A DNA stretch of 64,000 bases from NCBI RefSeq assembly GCF_019429535.1, contig NZ_JAHXZM010000002.1:248001-312000 (forward strand). Direction: 5' to 3'. The notes under the pieces are model-generated. The model had not been told where the DNA came from and searched no databases. It saw only the letters and a list, made by a program, of their open reading frames with translations. Of this stretch, positions 32,407 through 40,692 are shown piece after piece. How positions within the stretch are numbered: the first letter of the stretch is position 1; every line of letters starts with the position of its first letter. Source of the stretch: Sphingomonas citricola (GTDB lineage Bacteria; Pseudomonadota; Alphaproteobacteria; Sphingomonadales; Sphingomonadaceae). The position numbers and the translations under genes were made by a program.

Positions 32407-34002
32407 ATGACCTACCAGGACCACACCAGCCAGATCGGCCAGCTGATCCGCAGCAAGAGCGGCACCTGGGACGGCATCGACGCCGAGGCGGTCGCGCGGA
32501 TGCGGTTGCAGAACCGATTCAACACCGGGCTCGACATCGCGAAATATACTGCCGGCATCATGCGCCGCGACATGGCCGCCTACGACGCCGATCCGGCGAA
32601 CTACACCCAGTCGTTGGGGTGCTGGCACGGGTTCATCGGGCAGCAGAAGCTCATCAGTATCAAGAAGCATTTTGGCACCACCAAGGGCCGCTACCTCTAT
32701 CTCTCCGGCTGGATGGTCGCGGCACTCCGCAGCGATTTCGGGCCGCTGCCCGACCAGTCGATGCACGAGAAGACCAGCGTCCCCGCGCTGATCGAGGAGC
32801 TCTACACCTTCCTCAAGCAGGCGGACGCGCGCGAACTGGGCATGATGTTCCGCGAGCTGGACAAGGCGCGCGAGGCGGGCAACGAGATCGAGGCGCAGCG
32901 CCTGATCCACGCGATCGATAACTATGAAACGCACGTCGTGCCGATCATCGCCGACATCGACGCGGGCTTCGGCAATGCCGAGGCGACCTATCTGCTCGCG
33001 AAGAAGATGATCGAGGCGGGCGCCTGCGCGCTCCAGATCGAGAACCAGGTCAGCGACGAGAAGCAGTGCGGCCACCAGGACGGCAAGGTCACGGTGCCCC
33101 ACGACGACTTCCTCGCGAAGGTCCGCGCCTGCCGCTACGCGTTCCTCGAACTGGGCGTCGACGACGGGATCATCGTCACGCGCACCGACTCGCTCGGCGC
33201 CGGCCTCACCAAGCAGATCGCCTTCTCGAAGGAGCCGGGCGACATCGGCGACCAGTATAACAGCTTCCTCGACGCCGAGGAGATCACCGATCTGTCGAGC
33301 GTGAACGGCGACGTCATCATAAACCGCGACGGGAAGCTGATGCGCCCCAAGCGGCTGCCCTCCAACCTGTTCCAGTTCCGCGAAGGGACGGGGGCCGACC
33401 GCTGCGTGCTCGACTGCATCACCTCGCTCCAGCACGGCGCCGACCTGCTGTGGATCGAGACGGAGAAGCCGCACATCGAGCAGATCGCGTCGATGGTCGA
33501 TCGCATCCGCGAGGTCGTGCCCAACGCCAAGCTCGTCTACAACAATTCGCCGAGCTTCAACTGGACGCTCAATTTCCGCCAGCAGGTGTTCGACGCCTGG
33601 GTCGACGTGGGGCGCGACGTCTCGGCCTATGACCGCGCACGCCTGATGAGCGTCGACTATGACGACACCGAGCTCGCCGCACAGGCGGACGAGCGCATCC
33701 GCACCTTCCAGAAGGACGCGGCCGCGCGCGCCGGTATCTTCCATCACCTGATCACGCTGCCGACCTATCACACCGCAGCGCTCTCCACCGACAATCTCGC
33801 CAAGGAGTATTTCGGCGAGGCGGGGATGCTCGGCTACGTCAAGGGCGTGCAGCGGCGCGAGATTCGCGAGGGGATCGCCTGCGTCAAGCATCAGAACATG
33901 TCGGGCTCCGACATCGGCGACGATCACAAGGAATATTTCGCGGGCGAAGCGGCACTCAAGGCCGGCGGCGCGCATAATACGATGAATCAGTTCGCAGCCT
34001 GA
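32407..34002 (+). CDS. aceA: Isocitrate lyase
   Basis: A 531-residue isocitrate lyase that splits isocitrate into glyoxylate and succinate, the first step of the glyoxylate shunt for growth on acetate and fatty acids. The catalytic Cys221 is in EKQCGHQDGKV and the Mg site in IADIDAGFGNAE (residues 181-192). The length and the KQCGHQDGKV signature place it in the longer Pseudomonas-type class rather than the 430-residue E. coli type. Malate synthase is not in the window. Controlled most likely by the divergent ScfR/RamB-type regulator. Confidence 0.97.
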   Translation: MTYQDHTSQIGQLIRSKSGTWDGIDAEAVARMRLQNRFNTGLDIAKYTAGIMRRDMAAYDADPANYTQSLGCWHGFIGQQKLISIKKHFGTTKGRYLYLSGWMVAALRSDFGPLPDQSMHEKTSVPALIEELYTFLKQADARELGMMFRELDKAREAGNEIEAQRLIHAIDNYETHVVPIIADIDAGFGNAEATYLLAKKMIEAGACALQIENQVSDEKQCGHQDGKVTVPHDDFLAKVRACRYAFLELGVDDGIIVTRTDSLGAGLTKQIAFSKEPGDIGDQYNSFLDAEEITDLSSVNGDVIINRDGKLMRPKRLPSNLFQFREGTGADRCVLDCITSLQHGADLLWIETEKPHIEQIASMVDRIREVVPNAKLVYNNSPSFNWTLNFRQQVFDAWVDVGRDVSAYDRARLMSVDYDDTELAAQADERIRTFQKDAAARAGIFHHLITLPTYHTAALSTDNLAKEYFGEAGMLGYVKGVQRREIREGIACVKHQNMSGSDIGDDHKEYFAGEAALKAGGAHNTMNQFAA

Positions 34003-34093
34003 CGGTGGACGAGAGGGGAGCAGTCCGCCGCCGGAACGCAGTGGTTTGTAACGGGTCCGCTGCCTGACCCGCCCCCCACCTCGGGCAGCGTAC

Positions 34094-34128
34094 ACACCCG
34101 CGTCGGGCGACCGGCGCGGGTGTTCTCA
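34094..34128 (+). terminator. Probable terminator of aceA
   Basis: Nine-bp stem ACACCCGCG (34094-34102) with CGCGGGTGT (34115-34123), followed by TCTC. The T-run is weak. Confidence 0.5.
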
Positions 34129-34245
34129 TCGCGGTGCGCGGGAACGCCAAACATGTACTTCGCCCTACAATCGGGTTCAGCCTGGGTGCCGAACGCAGTG
34201 GCTAGGCGTTGGGCATCCCGTTCATCGGGCAAAGGAGAACGACCC

Positions 34246-34608
34246 ATGAAGCTGCCTCGCATCATCGCCGCCGCCGGTCTGGTCATCGCCAGCCTGGGCG
34301 TGTCCGCCACCGCCGACGCGCAGGGGCCGCGCGGCGACCGCCACCACGACGATCGTGGTCCGGGGCGCGATCACGGTCGCGGACCCGGCTTCGATCGCGG
34401 ACCCGGCTTCGATCGCGGACCCGGGCGCGGTCCTGAGCATCGCGACTATCGTGGCCATCATCGCGGCCCCGACGCGCGCCGCGACCGCTATTATGGCCGT
34501 CACGACCGCTACGATCGCGACCACCGCCGCTACGGCTACAATGGCTATGGCAACAGCCGCTGCCGCGTCGTGTGGCGCAACCATCGCCAAGTCCGCGTCT
34601 GCCGCTGA
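34246..34608 (+). CDS. Secreted Arg/Asp/Gly/His-rich protein
   Basis: A 120-residue exported protein: signal peptide MKLPRIIAAAGLVIASLG with Ala-X-Ala cleavage near residue 25, then a highly charged, disordered part rich in Arg, Asp, Gly, His and Tyr, ending with CRVVWRNHRQVRVCR, where two Cys may bridge. AAAGGAG precedes the ATG. A similar composition is seen in RcnB-like periplasmic proteins, but I cannot confirm membership. An 18-base tandem DNA repeat encodes GPGFDR twice. Confidence 0.7.
   Translation: MKLPRIIAAAGLVIASLGVSATADAQGPRGDRHHDDRGPGRDHGRGPGFDRGPGFDRGPGRGPEHRDYRGHHRGPDARRDRYYGRHDRYDRDHRRYGYNGYGNSRCRVVWRNHRQVRVCR
34381..34422 (+). repeat. 18-bp tandem repeat in the secreted charged protein gene
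   Basis: Two exact copies of GGACCCGGCTTCGATCGC (34381-34398, 34399-34416) and the start of a third. It keeps the reading frame and encodes GPGFDR units. Confidence 0.85.
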
Positions 34609-34649
34609 CGGCATAATGGCGTGCGGGCGGGCGAAGACCTGCCCGTGCG

Positions 34650-35099
34650 TTACCCGCGCGGGGGCGTGCCCCCCGCCTGCAATGCGTCGCGCATCGCCTG
34701 CACCTGCCGGTTGAGCTGCTCGAAATCGGCGAACGACATGCCGGAGCGCGCCGACAAGGTTTCGGCGAGACACCCGCATTCCTCGCGCAGCGCGCGACCG
34801 CGCTCGCTCAGCCGGACCTGCACCTGACGTTCGTCCGCCGGGTTGCGCGTGCGCGTCATCAATCCCGCGGTTTCCATCCGCTTGACCAGGGGGGTCACCG
34901 TGCTCGATTCGAGCGACAGCCGCTCCGCAATCTGCCCGATCGTGCGCGCGTTCTCCTCCCACAAGGCGTGCAGCACCAGATATTGCGGGTAGGTGATGCC
35001 GAGCGCGTCGAGCTGGGGCTTGTACGCGCGATTGATTGCCATCGACGTTGCGTAGAGCGAGAAACAGAGCTGCTGGTCGAGCGGCAGGGGGGCGGACAT
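34650..35099 (-). CDS. ohrR: OhrR, MarR-family organic hydroperoxide sensor
   Basis: A 149-residue MarR-fold repressor. Cys12 in QQLCFSLYATSMAINRAYKP is the peroxide-reactive Cys of the OhrR subgroup; the winged helix spans about residues 45-110 (IGQIAERLSLESSTVTPLVKR, RNPADERQVQVRL). Oxidation releases it from the ohr promoter. It is divergent from ohr with 146 bases between, which hold two identical dyads. The ATG at 35099 matches the family start; the frame is open to 35144. Confidence 0.92.
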   Translation of the reverse strand: MSAPLPLDQQLCFSLYATSMAINRAYKPQLDALGITYPQYLVLHALWEENARTIGQIAERLSLESSTVTPLVKRMETAGLMTRTRNPADERQVQVRLSERGRALREECGCLAETLSARSGMSFADFEQLNRQVQAMRDALQAGGTPPRG

Positions 35100-35143
35100 G
35101 GGGCGGGCTCCAATGCCGGCGGATATGCCCGGCGTGTGAACCA

Positions 35144-35153
35144 TATCGCGATA
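35144..35153. promoter_or_regulatory. OhrR operator candidate 1
   Basis: TATCGCGATA, a perfect 10-bp palindrome, in the ohrR-ohr divergent promoter region; an identical copy lies at 35198-35207, 54 bases away. Confidence 0.5.
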
Positions 35154-35197
35154 AACAAAGCGGTGGACAAGCCCGGACCGCGCACCTACCTAAACGT

Positions 35198-35207
35198 TAT
35201 CGCGATA
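35198..35207. promoter_or_regulatory. OhrR operator candidate 2
   Basis: Second copy of TATCGCGATA, 38 bases before the ohr start codon, where a bound repressor would block transcription. Confidence 0.5.
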
Positions 35208-35245
35208 CACGATGTCGCGTCCAGCAACGTACCAGGAGCACGATC

Positions 35246-35671
35246 ATGGCAGTTGACGTCAAATACGCGACCAAGGCGACCGCGACCGGGGGCCGCGACG
35301 GCCACGCGCGCAGCGAGGACGGGGTGCTCGACGTCAAGCTGTCGACCCCGAAGGAGCTGGGCGGCGCGGGCGGCGACGGCGCCAACCCCGAGCAGTTGTT
35401 CGCAGCGGGCTATTCGGCGTGCTTCATCGGCGCATTGAAGGCGGCCGGCGCGCAGATGAAGGTCAAGGTACCCGCCGACACCAAGGTGACTGCGACCGTG
35501 GGTATCGGACCGCGTTCAGAGGGCGGGTTCGGGATCACTGCCGACCTTCTCGTCGACCTGCCCGGGCTGGAGCGTGACGAGGCGCAGAAGCTGGTTGATG
35601 CGGCGCACCAGATCTGCCCGTATTCGAACGCCACGCGCGGCAATCTGGACGTCGGCCTGACGCTCGCCTGA
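35246..35671 (+). CDS. ohr: Organic hydroperoxide resistance protein Ohr
   Basis: A 141-residue OsmC/Ohr-fold thiol peroxidase that reduces organic hydroperoxides using lipoylated partners. Both redox Cys are present: Cys59 in AAGYSACFIGA and Cys124 in HQICPYSNATRGN. AGGAG upstream of the ATG. Divergently paired with ohrR, the usual arrangement. A GC-rich hairpin follows the gene. Confidence 0.96.
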   Translation: MAVDVKYATKATATGGRDGHARSEDGVLDVKLSTPKELGGAGGDGANPEQLFAAGYSACFIGALKAAGAQMKVKVPADTKVTATVGIGPRSEGGFGITADLLVDLPGLERDEAQKLVDAAHQICPYSNATRGNLDVGLTLA

Positions 35672-35699
35672 CACACACGCGAGCATCCGAACCGAACGC

Positions 35700-35734
35700 G
35701 ACGCGCCTCTGCCGCCCCCCGGCAGGGGCGCGTC
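35700..35734 (+). terminator. Stem-loop after ohr
   Basis: Fourteen-bp stem (35700-35713 with 35721-35734, one G-T pair) around a loop of seven bases. No T-run, so termination strength is uncertain. Confidence 0.5.
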
Positions 35735-35828
35735 TGCGTTCGTGGTTGCATCGCTTTCGTGGCCGGTGTCACGCGGCCTGCGCGTCTTTACGCCCGCCCG
35801 CTCGTTGGGTGGCGCGAAGGGATGATGC

Positions 35829-36320
35829 ATGACCGAGGATGACGAACGCTGGATGCGCATGGCGCTCGACGTCGCGCGATCGAAGGGGTCTGACCCGTCG
35901 ACCTCGCCGCTCGGCTGCGTGATCGTCCGCGACGGGCAGGTGCTCGCGGCCGAGCGCAACCAGACGCACGAATTGCCCGACGCGACCGCGCACGCCGAGA
36001 TGATGGCGATCCGCCGGGCGTGCGAGAGCTTGGGCGAACTGGAACTCCGCGGCGCGACGCTGTACTCGACGCTGCAACCGTGCGGGATGTGCACGATGGC
36101 GTCGATCTGGTCCAAGGTCGGTCGCGTCGTCTACGGTGCCGAAGGGGCCGACGTTCACCCGATGTATTTCGAGGCGCACGGCGTCGATACGCTCGCGTTC
36201 GTCACCCACGCCTACCGCGACGACATCACAATCGAGGGTGGTTGCCTGCGCGAGGAATGTGCGCAGCTATATTACGGCCCCGACGCGGACCTGCCCGAAG
36301 AGGAACAGGCGAACCTCTGA
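35829..36320 (+). CDS. Nucleoside deaminase (cytidine/guanine deaminase family)
   Basis: A 163-residue zinc deaminase. Metal site His55-Ala-Glu57 (TAHAEMMAI) and PCGMC (84-88), with the proton-shuttle Glu57. The family includes guanine deaminases, cytosine deaminases and tRNA adenosine deaminase; the C-terminal YRDDITIEGGCLREEC segment is closest to guanine-deaminase-like members, but the substrate is not certain. It converges on the Mfd-like gene, separated by 61 bases. Confidence 0.85.
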   Translation: MTEDDERWMRMALDVARSKGSDPSTSPLGCVIVRDGQVLAAERNQTHELPDATAHAEMMAIRRACESLGELELRGATLYSTLQPCGMCTMASIWSKVGRVVYGAEGADVHPMYFEAHGVDTLAFVTHAYRDDITIEGGCLREECAQLYYGPDADLPEEEQANL

Positions 36321-36381
36321 CGACCGGTGCGGCCTGATTAATCGCAAAGGCGGTGATGGCGCGCGCGGCGCCATCGCCGTC

Positions 36382-39300
36382 TCACGCCGCCAGTGCCGCC
36401 ACCACCTCCTGCACCTTGGCCAGTCGTTCGTCGGCATCCTCGATCCGCTCGCGCAGGAGGTAGCGGCCGTTCTTCTCCTCCAGCGTGTCAGCCGCCAGCG
36501 TCACGCGCGGGCGCGGTTCGAGCGCGATCGCGGCGGGCCCGGCGACGATGCGCTGGATCTGCGCCGCCCTCGCCTCCGCACGCAGCCGCGCGACCGCGAT
36601 CAGCGTGCGCGCCTCGTCGGGCATCGCCCCGAAACGATCCTCCAGTTCCTCCTCCAGCGCGTCGAGCGCCTCGGCGTCGTACAGTCGCGCTATCCGGCCG
36701 TAGATCGACACGCGCAATTCCTCGTCCGGGATCCACGTCTCGGGCAGGCATCCCTCGACGCCCAGTTGCAGCTCGGGCGTCCAGCGATCGGCCTCTTCGC
36801 CGCGCGCGCGGCGCAGTGCGTCCTCGAGCAGTTGTTGGTACAGGTCGATCCCGATCAGCTTCATGTGCCCCGCCTGCGTCTCGCCGAGCAAATCGCCGGC
36901 CCCACGCATGTCGAGATCGCGTGCGCTGATCGCGAACCCCGCGCCCAGCCGGTCGAATGCCTCCAGCGTGCGCAGCCGCTTCAACGTCCGCGGCGCGATG
37001 TCATGGTCCGGTTCGGTGAACAACAACACCTGTCCGCGCCGGTTGCCGCGCCCGACCCGCCCGCGCAGCTGGTGCAGTTGCGACAGCCCGAACCGGTCGG
37101 CGCGCCAGATCACCATCGTGTTCGCGCGCGGCACGTCTAGCCCGGCCTCGATGATGTTGGTCGCGAGCAGCACGTCGCCGTCGCCGCGCCCGAACGCGAC
37201 CATCGCATTGTCGATCTCGCTCGACAGCATCTTGCCGTGTGCCTGGAGCAGCTCGAGTTCGGGGACCAGTCGCTCGAGCTTCTCGGCGAGCGGCGCCATG
37301 TCCTCGATCCGCGGCACGACGACGAAGCTCTGCCCGCCGCGCGCCTTTTCGCGCAGCAGCGCGGCCCTCATCACCTCGGCGTCGAAGCTCGCGACGGCGG
37401 TGCGGATCGGCTGGCGGCGGGCAGGGGGTGTCGCGATGACCGAGAGTTGTTGCAACCCGACCAGCGCGGATTGCAGCGTGCGCGGGATCGGCGTCGCCGA
37501 CAGCGACAACACGTGCCCCGCCGACAGGTCGCGCAGATGCTGCTTGTCCGCGGCGCCGAACCGCTGCTCCTCGTCGATGATGACGAGCGACAGGTTGGCA
37601 TATTCCACGCCCTTGCCCGCCACCGCACCGGTGCCGACGACGACGTGGATGCTGCCGTCGGCGAGCCCTGCCTTCACCCGTTTCTTCTCCGCCGCGGTCG
37701 ACAGCCGCGACAGCCCTGCGACCACCACGTCGGTCCCCTCGAACCGCGTCGCGAAGCTTTCCAGATGCTGGCGCGCGAGCACGGTGGTGGGGGCCGCGAT
37801 CGCGACCTGCCCGCCCGCGAGCGCGGCGAGCGCGGCCGCGCGCAACGCGACCTCGGTCTTGCCGTAGCCGACGTCACCGATCACCAGCCGGTCCATCGGT
37901 TTGCCCGACGCAAGATCGGCGCGCACAGCCTCGATCGCGCGCGCCTGGTCTGCGGTTTCGGTGAAGGGAAAACCCGCGGCAAAGCGTTCATAGGCGGCGC
38001 TGTCGGGGTCGAGCACCGGTGCGTCTCGCGCGCCGCGTTCTTTTGCCAGCTCGGTCAGCGCCGCCGCGTCCTTGGCGATCGTCTGTTCGATCTCGCCACG
38101 GCGTTTCTGCCAGCTCGACCCGTCGAGCTTGTCGAGCGTGACCGCATCGGCTTCCGCACCGTAGCGCCAAATGCGATCGGCCTCGGCGACCGGCACCAGC
38201 CGCGTCGCCTCCCCGGCATAGGTCAGCTTGATCGCGTCGCCCGCGACGCTTCCGGCGCCGCTGGCCTCGTCGCGGGTCATGCGCTCCAGCCCCGCGACGA
38301 CACCGATGCCGTGTTCCTCGTGCACCACGACGTCGCCGACGCGGATCTCGCCGAAGTCGAACAGCGCATTGTCGGCCGGCCCGGTCGAGGTCGTGTCGCG
38401 CTCGGCGCGACTGCCAAGCAGGTCGGCGGCCGCGACCGCCAGCACGCCCGCGCGACGAAAGCCGCGATCGGTCGCCATCTCCAGCAGCACGAACGCGTCG
38501 TCCTTCGCCGCCGTCACCTCGGCCCAGGAGGCGACCTGTTCGGGTTCGCGCTTCACCGCCTTGGCGATGCGACGGCGAAGGAAGCGCAGGTCGCGCGTGC
38601 TGCCCATCAGAACGACGCGTGTGCCAGCATCCCATGCCGCGCGCGCGGCCTTGGCGAAGGCGCGCAGCGGCGCATTCTGCTCGACGAAGCGCGGCGGCAG
38701 GTCGCCCGCGCGCTCGATCGTCGCCTGATCGGCGGCGCCGCGTGCCTTTTCCCACGCCGCGGCGTCGATCACTTCCTTCAATGCGCGTCGGGGACGGCGT
38801 TTCTCCGCATCCGCCGACAGCGCGAGGAAGCGTTGCCGCCGCTCGTCGGCCGCCGCACCGATCACGACGCGCGCGCCGGGCAGGTGATCGAGCAGCGTGG
38901 TGCGCTCTTTCCCCAGCTTCGGCTCGGATACGCGGCCGAGTTCGCGACGCTCGATCTCGCCGACCGTCCGCTGGTCGGCGGGATCGTAGCAGCGCAGGCT
39001 GGCGATCTTGCCCTCGGCCACCTCGACCCGCAGCGGCAGGTCGGCGTCGGCGGGGAAGACGTCGAGCACCGCACCGCGCAGTGCGACCTCGCCGGGTTCG
39101 TCGACGCGTTCGTCGGCGAGATAGCCGAGTTCGAGCAGGCGTTCGGACAGTTCGCCCAGGTCGATCGTCGCACCCAAAGTGACGACCGGCGGCGCCGCCT
39201 CGAATTCGGCGGGTGGGGGATAGGCCCGCGCGAGCGCCTCACCGGTGGTGACGCACGCAATCCGGGCGCGCTTCTTCTTCGCGGTCATCAGCCGCAATTG

Positions 39301-39582
39301 CCGCAGCGCTGAGACGCGCTGCCCGACGTTGGCGGGCGAGGCGGGGGCATCGTCGCCCGGCAGGGCGTCGCTTCCGGGACAGAAGAGCACGCACGCATCG
39401 GGTGCGGCGGCGGCGAGCGCGTGCGCGATCGCGATCCCGCGCGCTTCGTCGACCGCGGCGATCAGCACGTCGCCGTCCGTCAGCAACTCCGCGGTTGCTG
39501 CCGCGATTTCGCCCGTCTCGAGCGTCGGCGCGGCCGGCGTGCTGCCGATCAAGGTGGCGGGAGCGGACGCGTCGTCGGACAT
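36382..39582 (-). CDS. Mfd-like DNA translocase (transcription-repair coupling factor family)
   Basis: A 1066-residue SF2 translocase related to Mfd. N-terminal UvrB-like region (CPGSDALPGDD, NVGQRVSALRQL), RNA polymerase-interacting CarD-like domain (GDVVVHEEHGIGVVAGLERM), helicase core with Walker A GDVGYGKTEVALRA, DEEQRFG and SATPIPRTLQSA, translocation motif region HQLRGRVGRGNRRG, and a C-terminal TRCF domain (SIYGRIARLYDAEALDALEEELEDRFG). Canonical Mfd is about 1150 residues; this one is shorter and diverged in places such as RFGAADKQHL. It may be the genome's Mfd or a second paralogue. Confidence 0.85.
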   Translation of the reverse strand: MSDDASAPATLIGSTPAAPTLETGEIAAATAELLTDGDVLIAAVDEARGIAIAHALAAAAPDACVLFCPGSDALPGDDAPASPANVGQRVSALRQLRLMTAKKKRARIACVTTGEALARAYPPPAEFEAAPPVVTLGATIDLGELSERLLELGYLADERVDEPGEVALRGAVLDVFPADADLPLRVEVAEGKIASLRCYDPADQRTVGEIERRELGRVSEPKLGKERTTLLDHLPGARVVIGAAADERRQRFLALSADAEKRRPRRALKEVIDAAAWEKARGAADQATIERAGDLPPRFVEQNAPLRAFAKAARAAWDAGTRVVLMGSTRDLRFLRRRIAKAVKREPEQVASWAEVTAAKDDAFVLLEMATDRGFRRAGVLAVAAADLLGSRAERDTTSTGPADNALFDFGEIRVGDVVVHEEHGIGVVAGLERMTRDEASGAGSVAGDAIKLTYAGEATRLVPVAEADRIWRYGAEADAVTLDKLDGSSWQKRRGEIEQTIAKDAAALTELAKERGARDAPVLDPDSAAYERFAAGFPFTETADQARAIEAVRADLASGKPMDRLVIGDVGYGKTEVALRAAALAALAGGQVAIAAPTTVLARQHLESFATRFEGTDVVVAGLSRLSTAAEKKRVKAGLADGSIHVVVGTGAVAGKGVEYANLSLVIIDEEQRFGAADKQHLRDLSAGHVLSLSATPIPRTLQSALVGLQQLSVIATPPARRQPIRTAVASFDAEVMRAALLREKARGGQSFVVVPRIEDMAPLAEKLERLVPELELLQAHGKMLSSEIDNAMVAFGRGDGDVLLATNIIEAGLDVPRANTMVIWRADRFGLSQLHQLRGRVGRGNRRGQVLLFTEPDHDIAPRTLKRLRTLEAFDRLGAGFAISARDLDMRGAGDLLGETQAGHMKLIGIDLYQQLLEDALRRARGEEADRWTPELQLGVEGCLPETWIPDEELRVSIYGRIARLYDAEALDALEEELEDRFGAMPDEARTLIAVARLRAEARAAQIQRIVAGPAAIALEPRPRVTLAADTLEEKNGRYLLRERIEDADERLAKVQEVVAALAA

Positions 39583-39728
39583 AGGTTGTTGTATTCCCGC
39601 TCGAAGTGAGCCGCGCGAACGGTTGGGAAAGAAGCGCGGTTCCGTCGGTCGGTGGGGATGACGGGTGCAAAACTACCGGTGCTCGGATGCGATCACCCGC
39701 GCGGTTGCGGGCGGTCGATGCGGGTCGA

Positions 39729-40214
39729 TCAGCCGATCCGATCGAGCAGCGCGATGCGCGCCCGGTCCTTCGCTCGACCGAACCGTACGAACATCGCGCG
39801 TAGTTCAGCACGCTCGGGGACGAAGATGGTAGCCGGGCCGATCGTCACCGCTTCGCGCGTCTGCGGCGCCACCGGACGCCAGATCCCGTCCCCCTCACGC
39901 AACCAAAAATCCGCCATGAATTCGACGACGAGCGGAGGGCGTGTCCAGCGGGCGAACATCGCCGAGCGGAAGCGCGGATGGTCGCCGGGTGGCAGCGGCG
40001 CAATGCCCAGGCGGGGAAACAGCCGCCGCGCGTCATCGGCGCTCAGGATCACGTTGACGTCGGCGACGGTGATCGGCCGCGCGCCATGGATGGCCGCGGC
40101 GGCACTGGCGATCACCCACCACCGATCGCGCGCGTCATGCAGAACCGAGGCAGTCGCGACGAGCGTTTCATGGAGCGGCTCGCCGAGCGACAAGCCGGAT
40201 TGGACGGTGTTCAC
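39729..40214 (-). CDS. Nucleotidyltransferase-like protein
   Basis: A 161-residue protein resembling small nucleotidyltransferase-fold proteins: WWVIASAAAAIHGARPITVADVNVILS, then VVEFMADFW and the helical tail RAMFVRFGRAKDRARIALLDRIG. In active relatives the motif after the Gly-Ser segment is Asp-X-Asp; here it is DVNV, so one metal-binding Asp is replaced by Asn. GTG start with no clear ribosome binding site. Role unknown. Confidence 0.6.
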   Translation of the reverse strand: MNTVQSGLSLGEPLHETLVATASVLHDARDRWWVIASAAAAIHGARPITVADVNVILSADDARRLFPRLGIAPLPPGDHPRFRSAMFARWTRPPLVVEFMADFWLREGDGIWRPVAPQTREAVTIGPATIFVPERAELRAMFVRFGRAKDRARIALLDRIG

Positions 40215-40265
40215 GACGACCGCGACATTCGAACGACCGGTGCCGCCGACGCTCGGCTAGGCGCT

Positions 40266-40658
40266 TCAGCGTTGCGGCTGGCCGGTCGTCGCGCCGCCCG
40301 ACAGCGTCGGGCTCTCGCCGGTGCTGTCCTCGTCGAACGCCTCGCCCGCATTGCCGCCGCCCGCGCCGCTGCCGCTACCGTAGACCGCGCCGGTCGCCGG
40401 GTCGAACGACGCGCGCTGACCATTGTCGGGGGGGACGGGCGCGTCGTCGGGGACGCGCTCACCCGGGCGCGCGGCGACCGTACCCGACGGGCGTTCGGCA
40501 CCCATCGCGCGCTCGTCCGCCGCGCTATAGCCCTCGCCGGTATAGCCAGAGGCGCGGTTGAACGGCTTGGGCGCGTGCGAGCGTTCGGGGTCGACCTCGG
40601 CATGGTCGAACGGGGCGTTCGCGTCGCGTCCGTCGGTGTTGCGCAGCTTGTCAGTCAT
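40266..40658 (-). CDS. Hydrophilic disordered protein (130 aa)
   Basis: Starts MTDKLRNTDGRDANAPFDH and continues with charged, Gly/Ser/Pro-rich sequence without predicted secondary structure or membrane segment. Proteins like this are common in sphingomonads and often stress related; no family recognised. The frame is open to 40721 but the start at 40658 fits the composition change. It follows the thiolase gene on the opposite side by 34 bases of spacing and shares its strand. Confidence 0.6.
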   Translation of the reverse strand: MTDKLRNTDGRDANAPFDHAEVDPERSHAPKPFNRASGYTGEGYSAADERAMGAERPSGTVAARPGERVPDDAPVPPDNGQRASFDPATGAVYGSGSGAGGGNAGEAFDEDSTGESPTLSGGATTGQPQR

Positions 40659-40692
40659 GCCGGTTGAACGCGCCGCCCGCCCAGCCGATCCG

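Noticed and set aside
31960..34095. 711-codon minus-strand frame opposite aceA
   Set aside because: Mirror of isocitrate lyase codons; no ribosome binding site or domain.
37237..39312. 691-codon plus-strand frame opposite the Mfd-like gene
   Set aside because: Shadow frame; low-information Arg/Gly/Asp-rich product.
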